Made by a program: the position numbers and the translations under genes
Notes under the pieces: model-generated
The model's input: the letters and a program-made list of their open reading frames with translations, nothing else
The model's database searches: none
Told to the model about the DNA's origin: nothing
DNA from: Polytrichum commune
Lineage: Eukaryota; Streptophyta; Polytrichopsida; Polytrichales; Polytrichaceae
Direction: 5' to 3'
Assembly: GCA_950295325.1 (NCBI GenBank)
Contig: OX485803.1
Span: 5,518,001-5,582,000, forward strand
DNA length: 64,000 bases
Part shown: in pieces, positions 36,953 through 46,448 of the stretch
Position numbering within the stretch: position 1 is the first letter of the stretch
Layout: each line of letters begins with the position of its first letter

Positions 36953-39900
36953 ATGGACCTAAGTATACCCAAATGCGCAATCACTGGATGCCCCAATAAA
37001 TCAAAACTAAACTCACAAGCCTTTAAAACCCACTTACAAGACGCCAACATCAATTTTAGACACCAATCAATACCCATACTTAGTCAACACGAACCATATG
37101 TATACCTTGGAATCAATCTAGTCCCCTCATTACAATGGAAAACACAAATGCACATCACCACGGCTAAACTAACCAAACAAAGTAAGCTCTTAATAACATG
37201 TCCAGCTACCATGAAACAAAAAATAAAAATGGTAGATACAGTCATAAGAACTGGTATTGCTTATAGCTTTTATGCTGATCCATACTCCCTCCCGGCCATT
37301 AAAAAATTAGACAAGAAAATCATCGCCCTACACAAAACCATATGTGGTCTACCGAAATGTATGTCAAACGCCGTCACACAACTACCACACGACATGTTCG
37401 GGACAGAAGCTTTCTCATTAAAAAACGCATACATAACATGTATAGGAGAACAACTCATAAATGCCCTAAACGATAAAAGAAGGCTCGGCAAAATATATAA
37501 CGGATTAATACAACATATACTTGCCAAACACGGAGGAGCCCAAAACCTAACACGTCTCTCACCCCATGATTGCATGAGATCACCAATTACAAGATCTTTA
37601 TTCTTATTGAAGAAAACAAGTGGAGCCCACCTCAAAAGTACACTAGGAAACTTCCTCCTCACCCCTACGCCACTAGAAACACAATGGATGCTACAAGCAA
37701 GAAACACCCCAACACTCACTCCAAAATTATCATTAAAATACCTCCACAAACTAATATTGCATAACATATTCGAAATAAAACATATCACATGTCCTAACGG
37801 AACACACCTAATGGATAATGACGAATTCAAAAACCACTACAATAAACCCACTAAAATAGAGAAAACTGCACTTGAATTTGCTAGAAAACTATTCTGCAAA
37901 CCAACATGTCTTACCCAATGCACACGACAATGCCTAATACATACGACACCAAACACCCTGAAAGATGAATATAAAATATTAGACCTTAACACACTCACAA
38001 ACCCCCAAACACATCACACCCCTATACCACTTACAATAAGCGTAGAATACCCGAAACCACCCCCTCACATACTTAATGACCCAACACACTACCCGATATA
38101 TAAAATAAAGAATGACAAACCATGCACATACACAGATAAGTTCAAAATCAAGAAAAAATACACATCCTACCTTTGTCAATGGACACTCCCCAATGAAACA
38201 TCCTATGACAAATGGCTACCCCAAAAAGAGTTGTTCCCATGGAACAACCAAAACAATATAAACCACAATATTTCACTACTAACACAATATTACACCCAAA
38301 AACAACACCAACACTTTACCAATATCCTCAACATAAACTTCAATCAAGAGCAAAGAAGGGACACCAGATATATTCCCCCACCTCAGACCATACCCTTATG
38401 TCACATACACATCCACGAATGTAACCCAGAGGATGATATTGCATGCACACAATATACTATTCAAACCCAATATGACAATGCACACATTTATGACAACACT
38501 GGACGCCACATAATTACCATCCCAAAACCAAGACTAAAGTGGCTGTGGGACCAATACCACACATCACTAAACAAACCCCATAATCTAGAGCCCCCCACTC
38601 AATCATTTGAAACAGAAATAACATGGTTATACCAAAGATATAAATACAAAACCCCCAAAAACGACCCCCTTAAATTTTCTCAATACACACTCCCAAATGC
38701 CATCCTCGAAAACCTCATAAACACATTCCAAATAACACATTCATATTTCTCATCACCAGTCACATGCCCCACCACACTTAGACAATTCCACTCCCCATTC
38801 GCTAGAGATGTAATATTTGGATCAATTGGAAAAGCATTCCAGCATAAATGGCATGGAAATGGATACGCACATCCACATACGAACACCGAGACGCAACAAG
38901 CCCTCCATTGGGCCCGCCTAGCAGCTGAAAACGACTCCAATTCTATCACAATACTGGTCATGCCAGACGAAAATTGGTACCACAATCCTAACTCCCAAAA
39001 TGGACCCTTTCCAGATTCCCATGTCATCACACACTTCAAAGCCGACACCATAACATACGAAGAACCAACAATTCCCCTAGAACTCAGAAAAGAACCTAGA
39101 ACAGAAAATCACGTTATACAAATAATATGCATACACCACAAGAACACACCCATAGGAACAGAGACCTTTACCCAACAAATGAAAGATATTGCCAACACAC
39201 TACAAATCCCCGAAATGGTCTGTCAAATTGCCCCACCAACGCTACCAGACACACCAGTAAACCGCAATAAAAAATGGGCCAAACTCACATACCCACCCCC
39301 ACACATCCCGCCAATCATCCAAATACCATCTAACCTATGGAATAACAACCTAGTACAATGCCTACCGCTTAAATACCCGCCTCAATTTTGCTATTACACA
39401 GACGGGTCATTCAAACCACCAAAACAGATAAACAATGGACAATGGAGACGAGAGAAAGCCGGATATGGCATATATAACCCTTTCAAAAACCTAAAAATCG
39501 CAGAAAGGCTACCAGGACTACAAAATATTCTCCGTGCAGAAATGATGGCCATACACCACACCCTACAACTCCTCACCACAACATACCGAAACGAACCAGC
39601 ACACATATTCACAGACTGTCTAAACATACTATATCTTCTCAACACCCAAATCAAACACCCCACCAGTCATAATAGCCATCCGGACAAAATAATCCTAGAA
39701 AGTATGCTTAAAATGTTAATATCCCGTACACAAATAACCACACTCCACAAAATCAAGGCCCATACAAACATAGGGGGTAATGACCAAGCGGATACACTAG
39801 CCAAACAAGGATGTGAACTAGACCATAGGGATGCCACAGCACCATATGAACATGCACACCCCACACCATACTATCTACAAAAAGATTGGTGGCACTCCAT

Positions 39901-40576
39901 GCAAGAAACACCTGACAAGGGTCCCATTAGGCACCTCAGCAAATATATCCTCAAACACGATAATGAACATAATCTAGCCACAATAGCAAACCAAACGCAT
40001 CAATTACACAAATGGCTGGAAAATGACGACATAGACAAAATACTATCAAATGATTTCTGGACGAATCCTAACATCACAGATAAACAAAAAACATGTTTAA
40101 TCAAATTCCGAACAGGACAATATATGGGTCATGCCCGAAAACAACTCTTTTTTGGAATAGAAGCCTTCCCATCGAGAACATGCCCCATATGCAATTCGAC
40201 AAATGCCGATACATGGCTACATGTACTACTTAAATGCAAACAACAACACATCCATGCACTCATAACAAAAAGGCACAACAAAGCGGTATGGGAGATACGA
40301 AAACTCATTGTCTCAAATAGAACATCAAGACACTACACATTAATGAATGCAGGAACACATAATGAACAACCCCAAGAAAATATAGTTCCACCATGGTTAC
40401 TCCCATGTACATGTGATTCCCAAAGATGTCACTGTAATGCCATGCTCAAACCTGACATACTATGCATCATAGGCCATCCATATAACAACCCCCCCCAGAA
40501 ACCCCCACACCAGACGTTACCGTACAGTGTATCGAATTCACATACTGCAACGATAGATTCGCCACTGAAACCTTAA
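36953..40576 (+). CDS. 2A-LINE polyprotein, C-terminal enzyme part (chromodomain-like, PCIF1-like, RNase H, CCHC)
   Basis: An uninterrupted frame of 1207 codons. The first 350 residues are the RT thumb and linker. Next, IYKIKNDKP then YTSYLCQWTLPNETSYDKWL and PQKEL resemble a chromodomain (aromatic cage, YLV+W, W.P...L). Then YFSSPVTC, RQFHSPFARDVIFGSIGKAF, ETQQALHWARLA and SITILVMPDENW match the order of blocks in the PCIF1 methyltransferase fold. The NPPF catalytic block is AHPH here, so it is probably not an active methylase. RNase H is complete: YYTDGSF, RAEMMAIH, IFTDCLN and GNDQADTLA give D-E-D-D. The end has the CCHC finger CPICNSTNADTWLHVLLKC. A C-run slip near 40485-40500 moves the frame just inside the nuclease. 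Confidence 0.8.
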   Translation: MDLSIPKCAITGCPNKSKLNSQAFKTHLQDANINFRHQSIPILSQHEPYVYLGINLVPSLQWKTQMHITTAKLTKQSKLLITCPATMKQKIKMVDTVIRTGIAYSFYADPYSLPAIKKLDKKIIALHKTICGLPKCMSNAVTQLPHDMFGTEAFSLKNAYITCIGEQLINALNDKRRLGKIYNGLIQHILAKHGGAQNLTRLSPHDCMRSPITRSLFLLKKTSGAHLKSTLGNFLLTPTPLETQWMLQARNTPTLTPKLSLKYLHKLILHNIFEIKHITCPNGTHLMDNDEFKNHYNKPTKIEKTALEFARKLFCKPTCLTQCTRQCLIHTTPNTLKDEYKILDLNTLTNPQTHHTPIPLTISVEYPKPPPHILNDPTHYPIYKIKNDKPCTYTDKFKIKKKYTSYLCQWTLPNETSYDKWLPQKELFPWNNQNNINHNISLLTQYYTQKQHQHFTNILNINFNQEQRRDTRYIPPPQTIPLCHIHIHECNPEDDIACTQYTIQTQYDNAHIYDNTGRHIITIPKPRLKWLWDQYHTSLNKPHNLEPPTQSFETEITWLYQRYKYKTPKNDPLKFSQYTLPNAILENLINTFQITHSYFSSPVTCPTTLRQFHSPFARDVIFGSIGKAFQHKWHGNGYAHPHTNTETQQALHWARLAAENDSNSITILVMPDENWYHNPNSQNGPFPDSHVITHFKADTITYEEPTIPLELRKEPRTENHVIQIICIHHKNTPIGTETFTQQMKDIANTLQIPEMVCQIAPPTLPDTPVNRNKKWAKLTYPPPHIPPIIQIPSNLWNNNLVQCLPLKYPPQFCYYTDGSFKPPKQINNGQWRREKAGYGIYNPFKNLKIAERLPGLQNILRAEMMAIHHTLQLLTTTYRNEPAHIFTDCLNILYLLNTQIKHPTSHNSHPDKIILESMLKMLISRTQITTLHKIKAHTNIGGNDQADTLAKQGCELDHRDATAPYEHAHPTPYYLQKDWWHSMQETPDKGPIRHLSKYILKHDNEHNLATIANQTHQLHKWLENDDIDKILSNDFWTNPNITDKQKTCLIKFRTGQYMGHARKQLFFGIEAFPSRTCPICNSTNADTWLHVLLKCKQQHIHALITKRHNKAVWEIRKLIVSNRTSRHYTLMNAGTHNEQPQENIVPPWLLPCTCDSQRCHCNAMLKPDILCIIGHPYNNPPQKPPHQTLPYSVSNSHTATIDSPLKP

Positions 40577-40854
40577 ACAGGAAAATCACGAAATATCAAC
40601 CACTCATAAACAACATCGCAGCAAAGGGATGGAAAGTAGCCCCACTCATGGTACTAGCCGCGGGGGCAAGAGGCACAACATACATCCCATCAATGAAAAA
40701 CCTGGAAAAAACATTCACACTCCCCATCACGAAAATCAAAAACACGTTTAAACAAATAAACACAATTGCCACACAATACGCACACTCCATACTTGTACAC
40801 AAACGAAGAATAGATAACCGACAAACCATTACTGATCTTCAAGACCCCCCATAA
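40446..40854 (+). pseudogene. 2A-LINE PD-(D/E)xK restriction-like endonuclease end
   Basis: In the upstream frame LKPDILCIIG provides the PD element. After a frame change in the C-rich tract at 40485-40510, the other frame gives VQCIEFTYCNDRFA (acidic residue), LNRKITKYQPL (K..KY) and WKVAPLMVLAAGARGTTYIP, ending LQDPP at a TAA (40852-40854). PD, then E, then K..KY following a CCHC finger is the layout of the restriction-like nuclease in R2-group and Dualen LINEs. The match is by motif order only. Confidence 0.6.
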
Positions 40855-41107
40855 TTAAACCTCCCCACTTAAAGCAAACCCCTCCCTAATATCCAAATAC
40901 CCAAATACCTAAATAAGTCCCATATGCAGGTTACAAGTTACCGAAAATTAACAATGATTACTAACTATAGTGTCTACGTCCTGAAAGGGGCGAAGTAGTT
41001 TTACATCTAAAGCCAATGTCGTAAGACATGGCCTAGGATGTTCTACGAACAGACACTTCATTCACTCCGGCCTTAACAGAGACTGGAGTTCTTCTTCTTC
41101 TTCTTCT
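40855..41107 (+). other. 3' leader and (ttc)n tail of the 2A LINE
   Basis: 253 bp ending in about five ttc repeats at 41092-41107, directly against the right target duplication. Simple-repeat tails instead of poly(A) are typical of several non-L1 LINE groups and support this as the true 3' end. Confidence 0.85.
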
Positions 41108-41119
41108 TGCTTGGCCAAA
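41108..41119. repeat. 12-bp target duplication of the 2A LINE, right copy
   Basis: tgcttggccaaa, identical to 33255-33266; the L1 frame resumes directly after it. Confidence 0.95.
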
Positions 41120-44100
41120 TGCTCCAACATCCCCAATGTGGAGTACAAGGACTAAGACTACCCGACAACACCACAATCACTAACCAAATGTTCGCGGACG
41201 ATACCCTGTTACTCTTGGATGGCAAGATAGAAAACATGGACAGAGCACTGGATGTCATCACAAGGTTCGGGGCAACATCAGGAGCGAAATTGAATTACAC
41301 AAGTCAATAGGCATCTGGGTAGCAAACATAGAACGGACATGGCAATGGGGGGAAGCAGCAGGATTAACATGGCTACCTCCAGGGGAGGTGACAAGGTACC
41401 TCGGATACCCTTTCGGCCTGAATATCCCACAGAGGGAGAAGGACAACAGAATGCTCAACCAAATCAGGAAACACCTGGCTAGATGGTCGGATAAAAAACT
41501 GTCCCTGGCTGGTAGGATAATGGTTTCTAACCAAGTAATCTTATCATCCATCTGGTACTTAGCCTCCTGCTCCGACATCTCAGGAAAAACATTGAAAATA
41601 ACCAGAACAACAGTCAGAAACTTCATGTGGTCTGGACAAAAGGAATCAAAGGCCAGGGCGAGAGTGAGATGGTCCACAGCTGTGTTGCCAATAGTCAGGG
41701 GAGGAATTAAGATACTCGATCCGCAATGGCAAACATCGGCTTTACTTGTCAAACCGTTGGTGAGAGGACTTACTGTGGGATACGAGCCGTGGAAGGTCTT
41801 AGTGCGTCACAGGGTGGCACAAACCAAACAATCCCGGAGAGGACGGTGGCCGGCCCACGCCAACTGGATCATGAACTCACCTCATCTTGTCAAACAAGGC
41901 TCATCGATGTGGCAAGGAGTGATGAAGGCATGGAGCTCCATCCAATTTGGCCTAGAGCAACAAGATCCTACCAGTTGGGCGGAGATTAACAGACAACCCC
42001 TTTTCGGAAACAAGTTACTAACAAATGACAACGGAATCCCCTGGGGAATGGAGCAACGATCTAACATGCTATGGTGGGCGGAGAAGGAGATACGCTCCCT
42101 CAAAGATATAGCCAGGCCGGAAGGTTACGGGTGGCAAACGCTGGAAGAACTGAAACTAAGACGAACCAGGATATCTCTCCCATTATACGCCAAGGTAGTG
42201 AGGAATATTCCATGGGAAGCTCGACCGATGCCGCCACCAGAAGTAGGACAGTGGCTGGCGATGCCTGACAGGGAGGGGAGCATCAAAACGGTTTACAAGG
42301 TCACCCAAACGGAACCACTTACTGTCACAACGTACCACAAAGAGGCATCCGAACAACTCAAGCTCACGGCGGAAAACCAACCAATACCAGAGGGGTCCAA
42401 GGAGGTAAGGATTATCAGAAGTGGAGGCCCCAAACGAACAGTAATTGATTTTAACCCCATAGAAGAATTGGAACCCGACCAAGCTCTCTGGCTATGGGGG
42501 GATGCATGGATTAGTAATCTAGAGTGGGATCCGAAGGAGTGGACTTGGCGGCGCATCGGCATCCTTCCCGACACGAACGTCCTGAATTACACAACAAAAC
42601 GTGGCTACAGGGTAGCCTTAAGGCAAGACAACAACCGTATGGAGGTGGATGCTGAACTGGAGGCCGCAAGACTCAACAGTAAAACTCGAGCCAAATTCTT
42701 CAATAGAATTTGGCATCCATATCTCCCAAGGAAAGTCTCAGCGCTACAGTGGCTTATCCTCACCGGGGGTTTACCTGTTGGGGCATGGCGGGAAAGGATC
42801 GGACTACCAAGTGGCTGCCAGCTATGTCCTACAGGGGAAAAAGAGACGCTCAAACATGCCTTTCAAAGCTGCACGGAAGTTCGACAGGTGTGGGACTTGT
42901 TCAGGACAACTCGAGAACTGTCACACCTACCACCAACATATCAGTCCTGGAAAGAAATTAGCCGGGGGCTGATGGCCGAACCAGACGGACCAAGCATGGA
43001 AGAGGACTTACAATGGGATACCGCATCTTCTTTCTCAATTAATGTAGAAACACCCTGGGACATCCTACGCGCGCAGCTTCTATGGTCCACTTGGTGCCAA
43101 AGGGTCGCACATGCATTCAGCGATGATCAATTTCACCTAGGAGTAGTACTTTGGCACGCATGGCGTAACACAATTTATTGTGCTATGGAGGCGTACAAAG
43201 AACTGTTTAGACATAAAAGAAACGAAGAGAAAAGACAGGAAGCCATCACGTGCTCCCATACAATTTGGACAAGGGGTAACATCTTCGGCCAGCGCAACGG
43301 ACAAAAAATCAGGTGGCACATAACACCGCATCAGGAATTTCTGCCTCAAGATTTAGGCGCCTGGACCATACCTCCCATCAACATCCGTCGACTCTCCCCG
43401 ACACCAGGTAGGGAAGCCGAATTCACAGCTAGGACAGACTTTGATACACTAGTCCAAAACTTCCTACAAGAAGTAGGTAACACTTGGGTACCGACAACAT
43501 CAGAACCGGACACAACAACGGGGCTGCATCCTCCGGATGCAGCCCACACTTGGATGGCAGAGTCAACACCACACAGACTAGGAGTATCTGAGGAAAACCA
43601 ACAGGAACACACCATGCACTCGGCATCCAGGTTCCAAGCTAACACAAGTAACCAGCAGGAGGCGTCCACCAACGGCCCCAAAAGCCGCCCCAAAAAGAAA
43701 TGCCCCAGATTCTCCCGCAAGAAGACAGACACACACACACTGGTTCAACGACCCCCCAGGAGCATCTTAGGAGAATGCAATCCCAACCTACCACAAAACC
43801 TCGACCGGATCCCGCCTGCAACGCAGTCGAACGACAGGCCCCCCCACAGTCGTCGCAAGGCCAAATGCAAGTTTGGACCCACCAGACGCCCCCGAACTAA
43901 CCCGAAGCAACCGCCCACGCATCAGGAACCCGCAGCCAACATTGGGCACAGTGTGGGACACAGGGAGGCATCCGAACTCGAGGATCTCCTCCGAGAAATA
44001 GACAGTGTCCGTAACCAGGAAGAACCACCCGACTCACACCAGGAAACACCCACAACTCTCCACAGAGACGACCCACCAGGCAATTCCATCAGAGGGACAA

Positions 44101-44735
44101 GACAATGTACCCACCTCAGGAGCAGACCAAAAGCCAAATGTGCATTTGGCCCAAATAAAGGGAGGGCAAGAGAACCCACCTTTTGCTTGAGAGAGACACC
44201 AGCCGGAACGCCACCTGACCCTCGTACGAACGAGGTGGAGGCGATTGAAACGACAGCCACCCCCACTCACCCCAATGAGCGAGATCAAACCTCGGCGGCG
44301 GCCCAACCGTCCTCGTCCAGGTACACCTCCACTCTCTTCAATCCAGAGTACCCCCCACCAGATCGGGTCACTCTGCAACCTCCTGCCCCGCAATGGCGCA
44401 CACCATGCGACCACTACAAGGCAACCGCGGCGCCGGAAGACACACCTTGCCCCTACCGTTTTGCTCTCAAGAGACTAGGCCTCACCAAGGAAGAATTCGA
44501 TGACCGAGTTGCAAGAGAGGTGGATGAGCTCCTAGGGGACCTGCTGGACCAGAGAAAGCAAGATGTCCCACTCACTAAAGATGATTGCTTGCAATTCTTC
44601 CAACGTACAGGCCGGCCTCCAGAGGGCTCACTTTACGGCGTGTATCGATGGGCTGCTGACCTCGGGATCCCGCGGTTTAACTTCGATTTTGAGTTCACTC
44701 CCGAGAACATCCGTCTCTTTGACGCGTATGACTGA
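41120..44735 (+). pseudogene. L1 ORF2, RT C-terminal half, zinc finger and long C-terminal extension
   Basis: Begins with MLQHPQCGVQG and NQMFADDTLLLLDGK (RT catalytic pair). After a frame change near 41305, a 1115-codon frame (from 41388) runs to the stop at 44733-44735. It contains WSDKKLSLAGRIMVSNQVIL (thumb), FNRIWHPYLPRKVSALQWL and the CCHC finger CQLCPTGEKETLKHAFQSC. Residues from about 670 are an unusual extension, rich in Pro, Arg, Thr and Glu, with three spaced basic Cys motifs (RPKKKCPRF, RRKAKCKFGP, RPKAKCAFGP). It closes with a compact, well-kept end: YRFALKRLGLTKEEFDDRVA, LTKDDCLQFFQRTGRPPEGS, LYGVYRWAADLGIPRFNFDF. I do not recognise that last domain. Confidence 0.85.
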
Positions 44736-45008
44736 AAGTTCCCCGCCATGCCAAGCTGCAAGGTCGCCACCTGGACTTGGGCACGGGAAGCCCTGGAACA
44801 CACCCCTCGTCTTTCCCTCCCTCCCTTTCTTTTTTGCTTCGTTTTTCGTTGTTTAGATTGGACCTTTTCCGCCCGGGAAGGTTGTTTCCCTTGGGCTACC
44901 AGGCCTTCCCTGGTCCCCACCCGGCCTTCGTCCTCCCTTGAGGCTGTGACGGTTGGCGGGATTTTGTACTATGTTACCTTTTCTCATTAACCTCGGTGAG
45001 GTCTTCAC
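44736..45008 (+). other. L1 3' untranslated region
   Basis: From the ORF2 stop to the right target duplication. It is T/C-rich with no poly(A) tail. Its end is set by the 16-bp duplication at 45009-45024. Confidence 0.6.
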
Positions 45009-45024
45009 GGTTAAGGCACATGTG
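45009..45024. repeat. 16-bp target duplication of the L1, right copy
   Basis: ggttaaggcacatgtg, identical to 32076-32091; the SINE body continues directly after it. Confidence 0.8.
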
Positions 45025-45385
45025 TGGGTGTTACTAGGTGCAAGGTTCGAACCCCGTGGCCGACACCTTTGGCCTTGGCCTTGCCACCTAGGTGAGTGGT
45101 AGGTAGTCTATTGTTGTAGGTGAGGTATAGGTTGAGGGTTATATGAGAGGGGTTAGAAGTTGCAGACCTGCCAACCATTTATGTTTGATTTTGTAATGAT
45201 ATATATATGTATATAAATAAATAAAATAAGTTAAAAAAAAAAAATCTTTTTGTGACCAGATCAACAAAGAAAATCAACAAAATTGTGTTACATCATGTCT
45301 AGGTCAACGCGTCCTAAGTAACAACCGCGACCAACGTCTTTCTGTTGATTTTTTGTTGATCCGGACGCAGAATTTTCTACTAGTG

Positions 45386-45388
45386 TAT
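45386..45388. repeat. 3-bp target duplication (TAT) of the CACTA element, right
   Basis: Follows the terminal CTAGTG directly and matches 31549-31551. Confidence 0.75.
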
Positions 45389-45406
45389 AGACTGTTCAAA
45401 TTTGAA

Positions 45407-46400
45407 GAATAACTAGTGAATGACTGGTGAGTGACTAGTGAATGACTTGTGAACAACTGTTGAATGACTAGTGATATTTGAACACATGATCACAATAGCA
45501 ATTATAAGCTCATGACATATTTTTTAAGTGCTGATTCAAATCTCTGGCACAAGACATGTGCATAGTCATCTTTATTTTTTGGAGGTTCATTTGGCTCACT
45601 TATGAGGGTCGTCAAACACGGTGTTGGCTTCCCACATTGTATATCCTTCTCCATTTGTGATATTTGCAATTATAACCTTTTCAAATGTCCTTGTATTTGT
45701 GGACAAAATTTGCAGATACTAGTGATACCATTCAATTTTTCTTTAATGATTTGAGGTATATTTAATGAGATTCATGTAGTATGACCAATAATTTTCCTTT
45801 ACTTTATGAATGTTAACTATTTATTCCTCAAACCCAACCGGCTCATCTGTCACTAGCGGGCAGTTCTCCTTAATCATTGGTGAAGGCCAACTTAACGAAG
45901 CTTCCCAATCCACTTGATATTGGGACTTCAAATTTAAGAGTGGACCTGCATTTCACAAACTCATGCCCAAGTCTCCACTTTGGAACTTAGTCTGCAAGGC
46001 CAACTTTCTTTTTCCTCCTGTATACGTTGTATGGTCAACATGATGGAAGGAATGTACATGTGTGTTTGATGAGCTCGAGAATCTTCCGGTCAATGATGAA
46101 CAATAATATCCTCATAGCTTTGACAACCATGAGCATAATACCCACAACTTATTTGAAAATTGCAACCATTTCACACTAATTAGTGTTTTGCAAACCACAA
46201 GAAGTGGGCACCAAGCTAAGTTTGTCCATTTAAGAGCCGTTGACCTTAAATTCAAAGTTAATGACTAGTGAATGACTAGTGGCTGACTGCTGAATGACCA
46301 GTGAATAACTAGTTCATGTTGAGTGTTCTCTACGTATACATGAACAACTACTGTGTGACTAGTATACGACCAGTTTATGACAGATGAACAACCATTAAAT
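45407..46400. repeat. Short-unit arrays of the (GAA)TGACTAGTG type, two clusters
   Basis: Clusters at 45407-45475 and 46255-46400 consist of degenerate 10-14 bp units around tgactagtg and gaatgact. They lie just before a CACTA transposase-associated frame, where subterminal repeats of a CACTA element would be expected. Between them is non-coding sequence, including an inverted piece of dispersed repeat family 1 (about 46150-46225). Confidence 0.6.
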
Positions 46401-46448
46401 GGGTGGTGGGAACCCTGTTTGAAGAGCACACATTACAGTCACTGATAT

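Larger units (their letters stand above)
33267..41107 (+). mobile_element. Full-length LINE with 2A signal, APE, RT, RNase H and restriction-like endonuclease (7841 bp)
   Basis: Perfect 12-bp target duplications bracket the element. The 5' leader is only 136 bp; the open frame starts at 33403 and ends at about 40854; a 253-bp 3' leader ends in (ttc)n repeats. Domain order along the strand: basic leader, 2A, low-complexity spacer, AP endonuclease (34450-35230), RT (36150-36950), thumb/linker, chromodomain-like (38090-38250), PCIF1-like fold (38690-39170), RNase H (39385-39830), CCHC (40180-40236), PD-(D/E)xK nuclease (40446-40700). APE plus RLE recalls Dualen/RandI elements. The coding strand is A- and C-rich and G-poor. 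About two frame changes and four stops interrupt the frame. Confidence 0.9.
32092..45008 (+). mobile_element. 5'-truncated plant L1 LINE, interrupted by a younger LINE
   Basis: The own sequence is 32092-33266 plus 41120-45008 (the 12-bp duplication is shared). It starts inside ORF2 just before the RT domain, so ORF1 and the endonuclease are missing, a usual 5' truncation. It carries RT, a CCHC zinc-binding end and an unusually long C-terminal extension. There is no clear poly(A) before the right target duplication. It has several stops and at least two frame changes, so it is clearly older than the LINE inside it. Confidence 0.85.
32060..45244 (+). mobile_element. tRNA-derived SINE, split by an L1 insertion
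   Basis: The left part (about 32060-32091) carries an A-box-like tgacctagtggttaaggc. The right part (45009-45244) resumes with ggttaaggcacatgtg and then has the B box ggttcgaaccc at 45043-45053, a body of about 190 bp and an A12 tail at 45233-45244. Without the L1 the SINE would be about 250 bp, with A and B boxes at normal spacing. The exact 5' end and the SINE's own target duplication are not resolved. An alternative is two unrelated SINE pieces, but the shared 16 bp then lacks an explanation. Confidence 0.65.
31552..45385. mobile_element. Small non-autonomous CACTA (En/Spm) element, outer shell of a four-level nest
   Basis: The left end begins CACTACTAGAAAATC; the complement of the right end reads CACTAGTAGAAAATT. 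Both ends then carry the subterminal phrase tcaacaaaaaatcaaca in the same inward orientation, and further aatcaaca/tgttgatt motifs repeat inside. A TAT duplication flanks the element. Only about 500 bp at the left (31552 to about 32059) and 141 bp at the right (45245-45385) belong to the element itself, so it was a MITE-sized derivative without transposase before other elements entered it. Confidence 0.85.

Noticed and set aside
33403-40854. Reading the 2A-bearing element as a virus copy because of the 2A motif
   Set aside because: There is no capsid, protease or LTR. AP endonuclease, LINE-type RT, a simple-repeat tail and a target duplication all identify a LINE.
44633-44920. Minus-strand frames across the L1 C-terminal region
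   Set aside because: Shadows of the long + strand L1 frame.
45009-45080. tRNA gene suggested by ggttcgaacccc
   Set aside because: Only the B box is good. The acceptor ends do not pair convincingly, and the sequence continues into a body with a poly(A) tail, as in a SINE.
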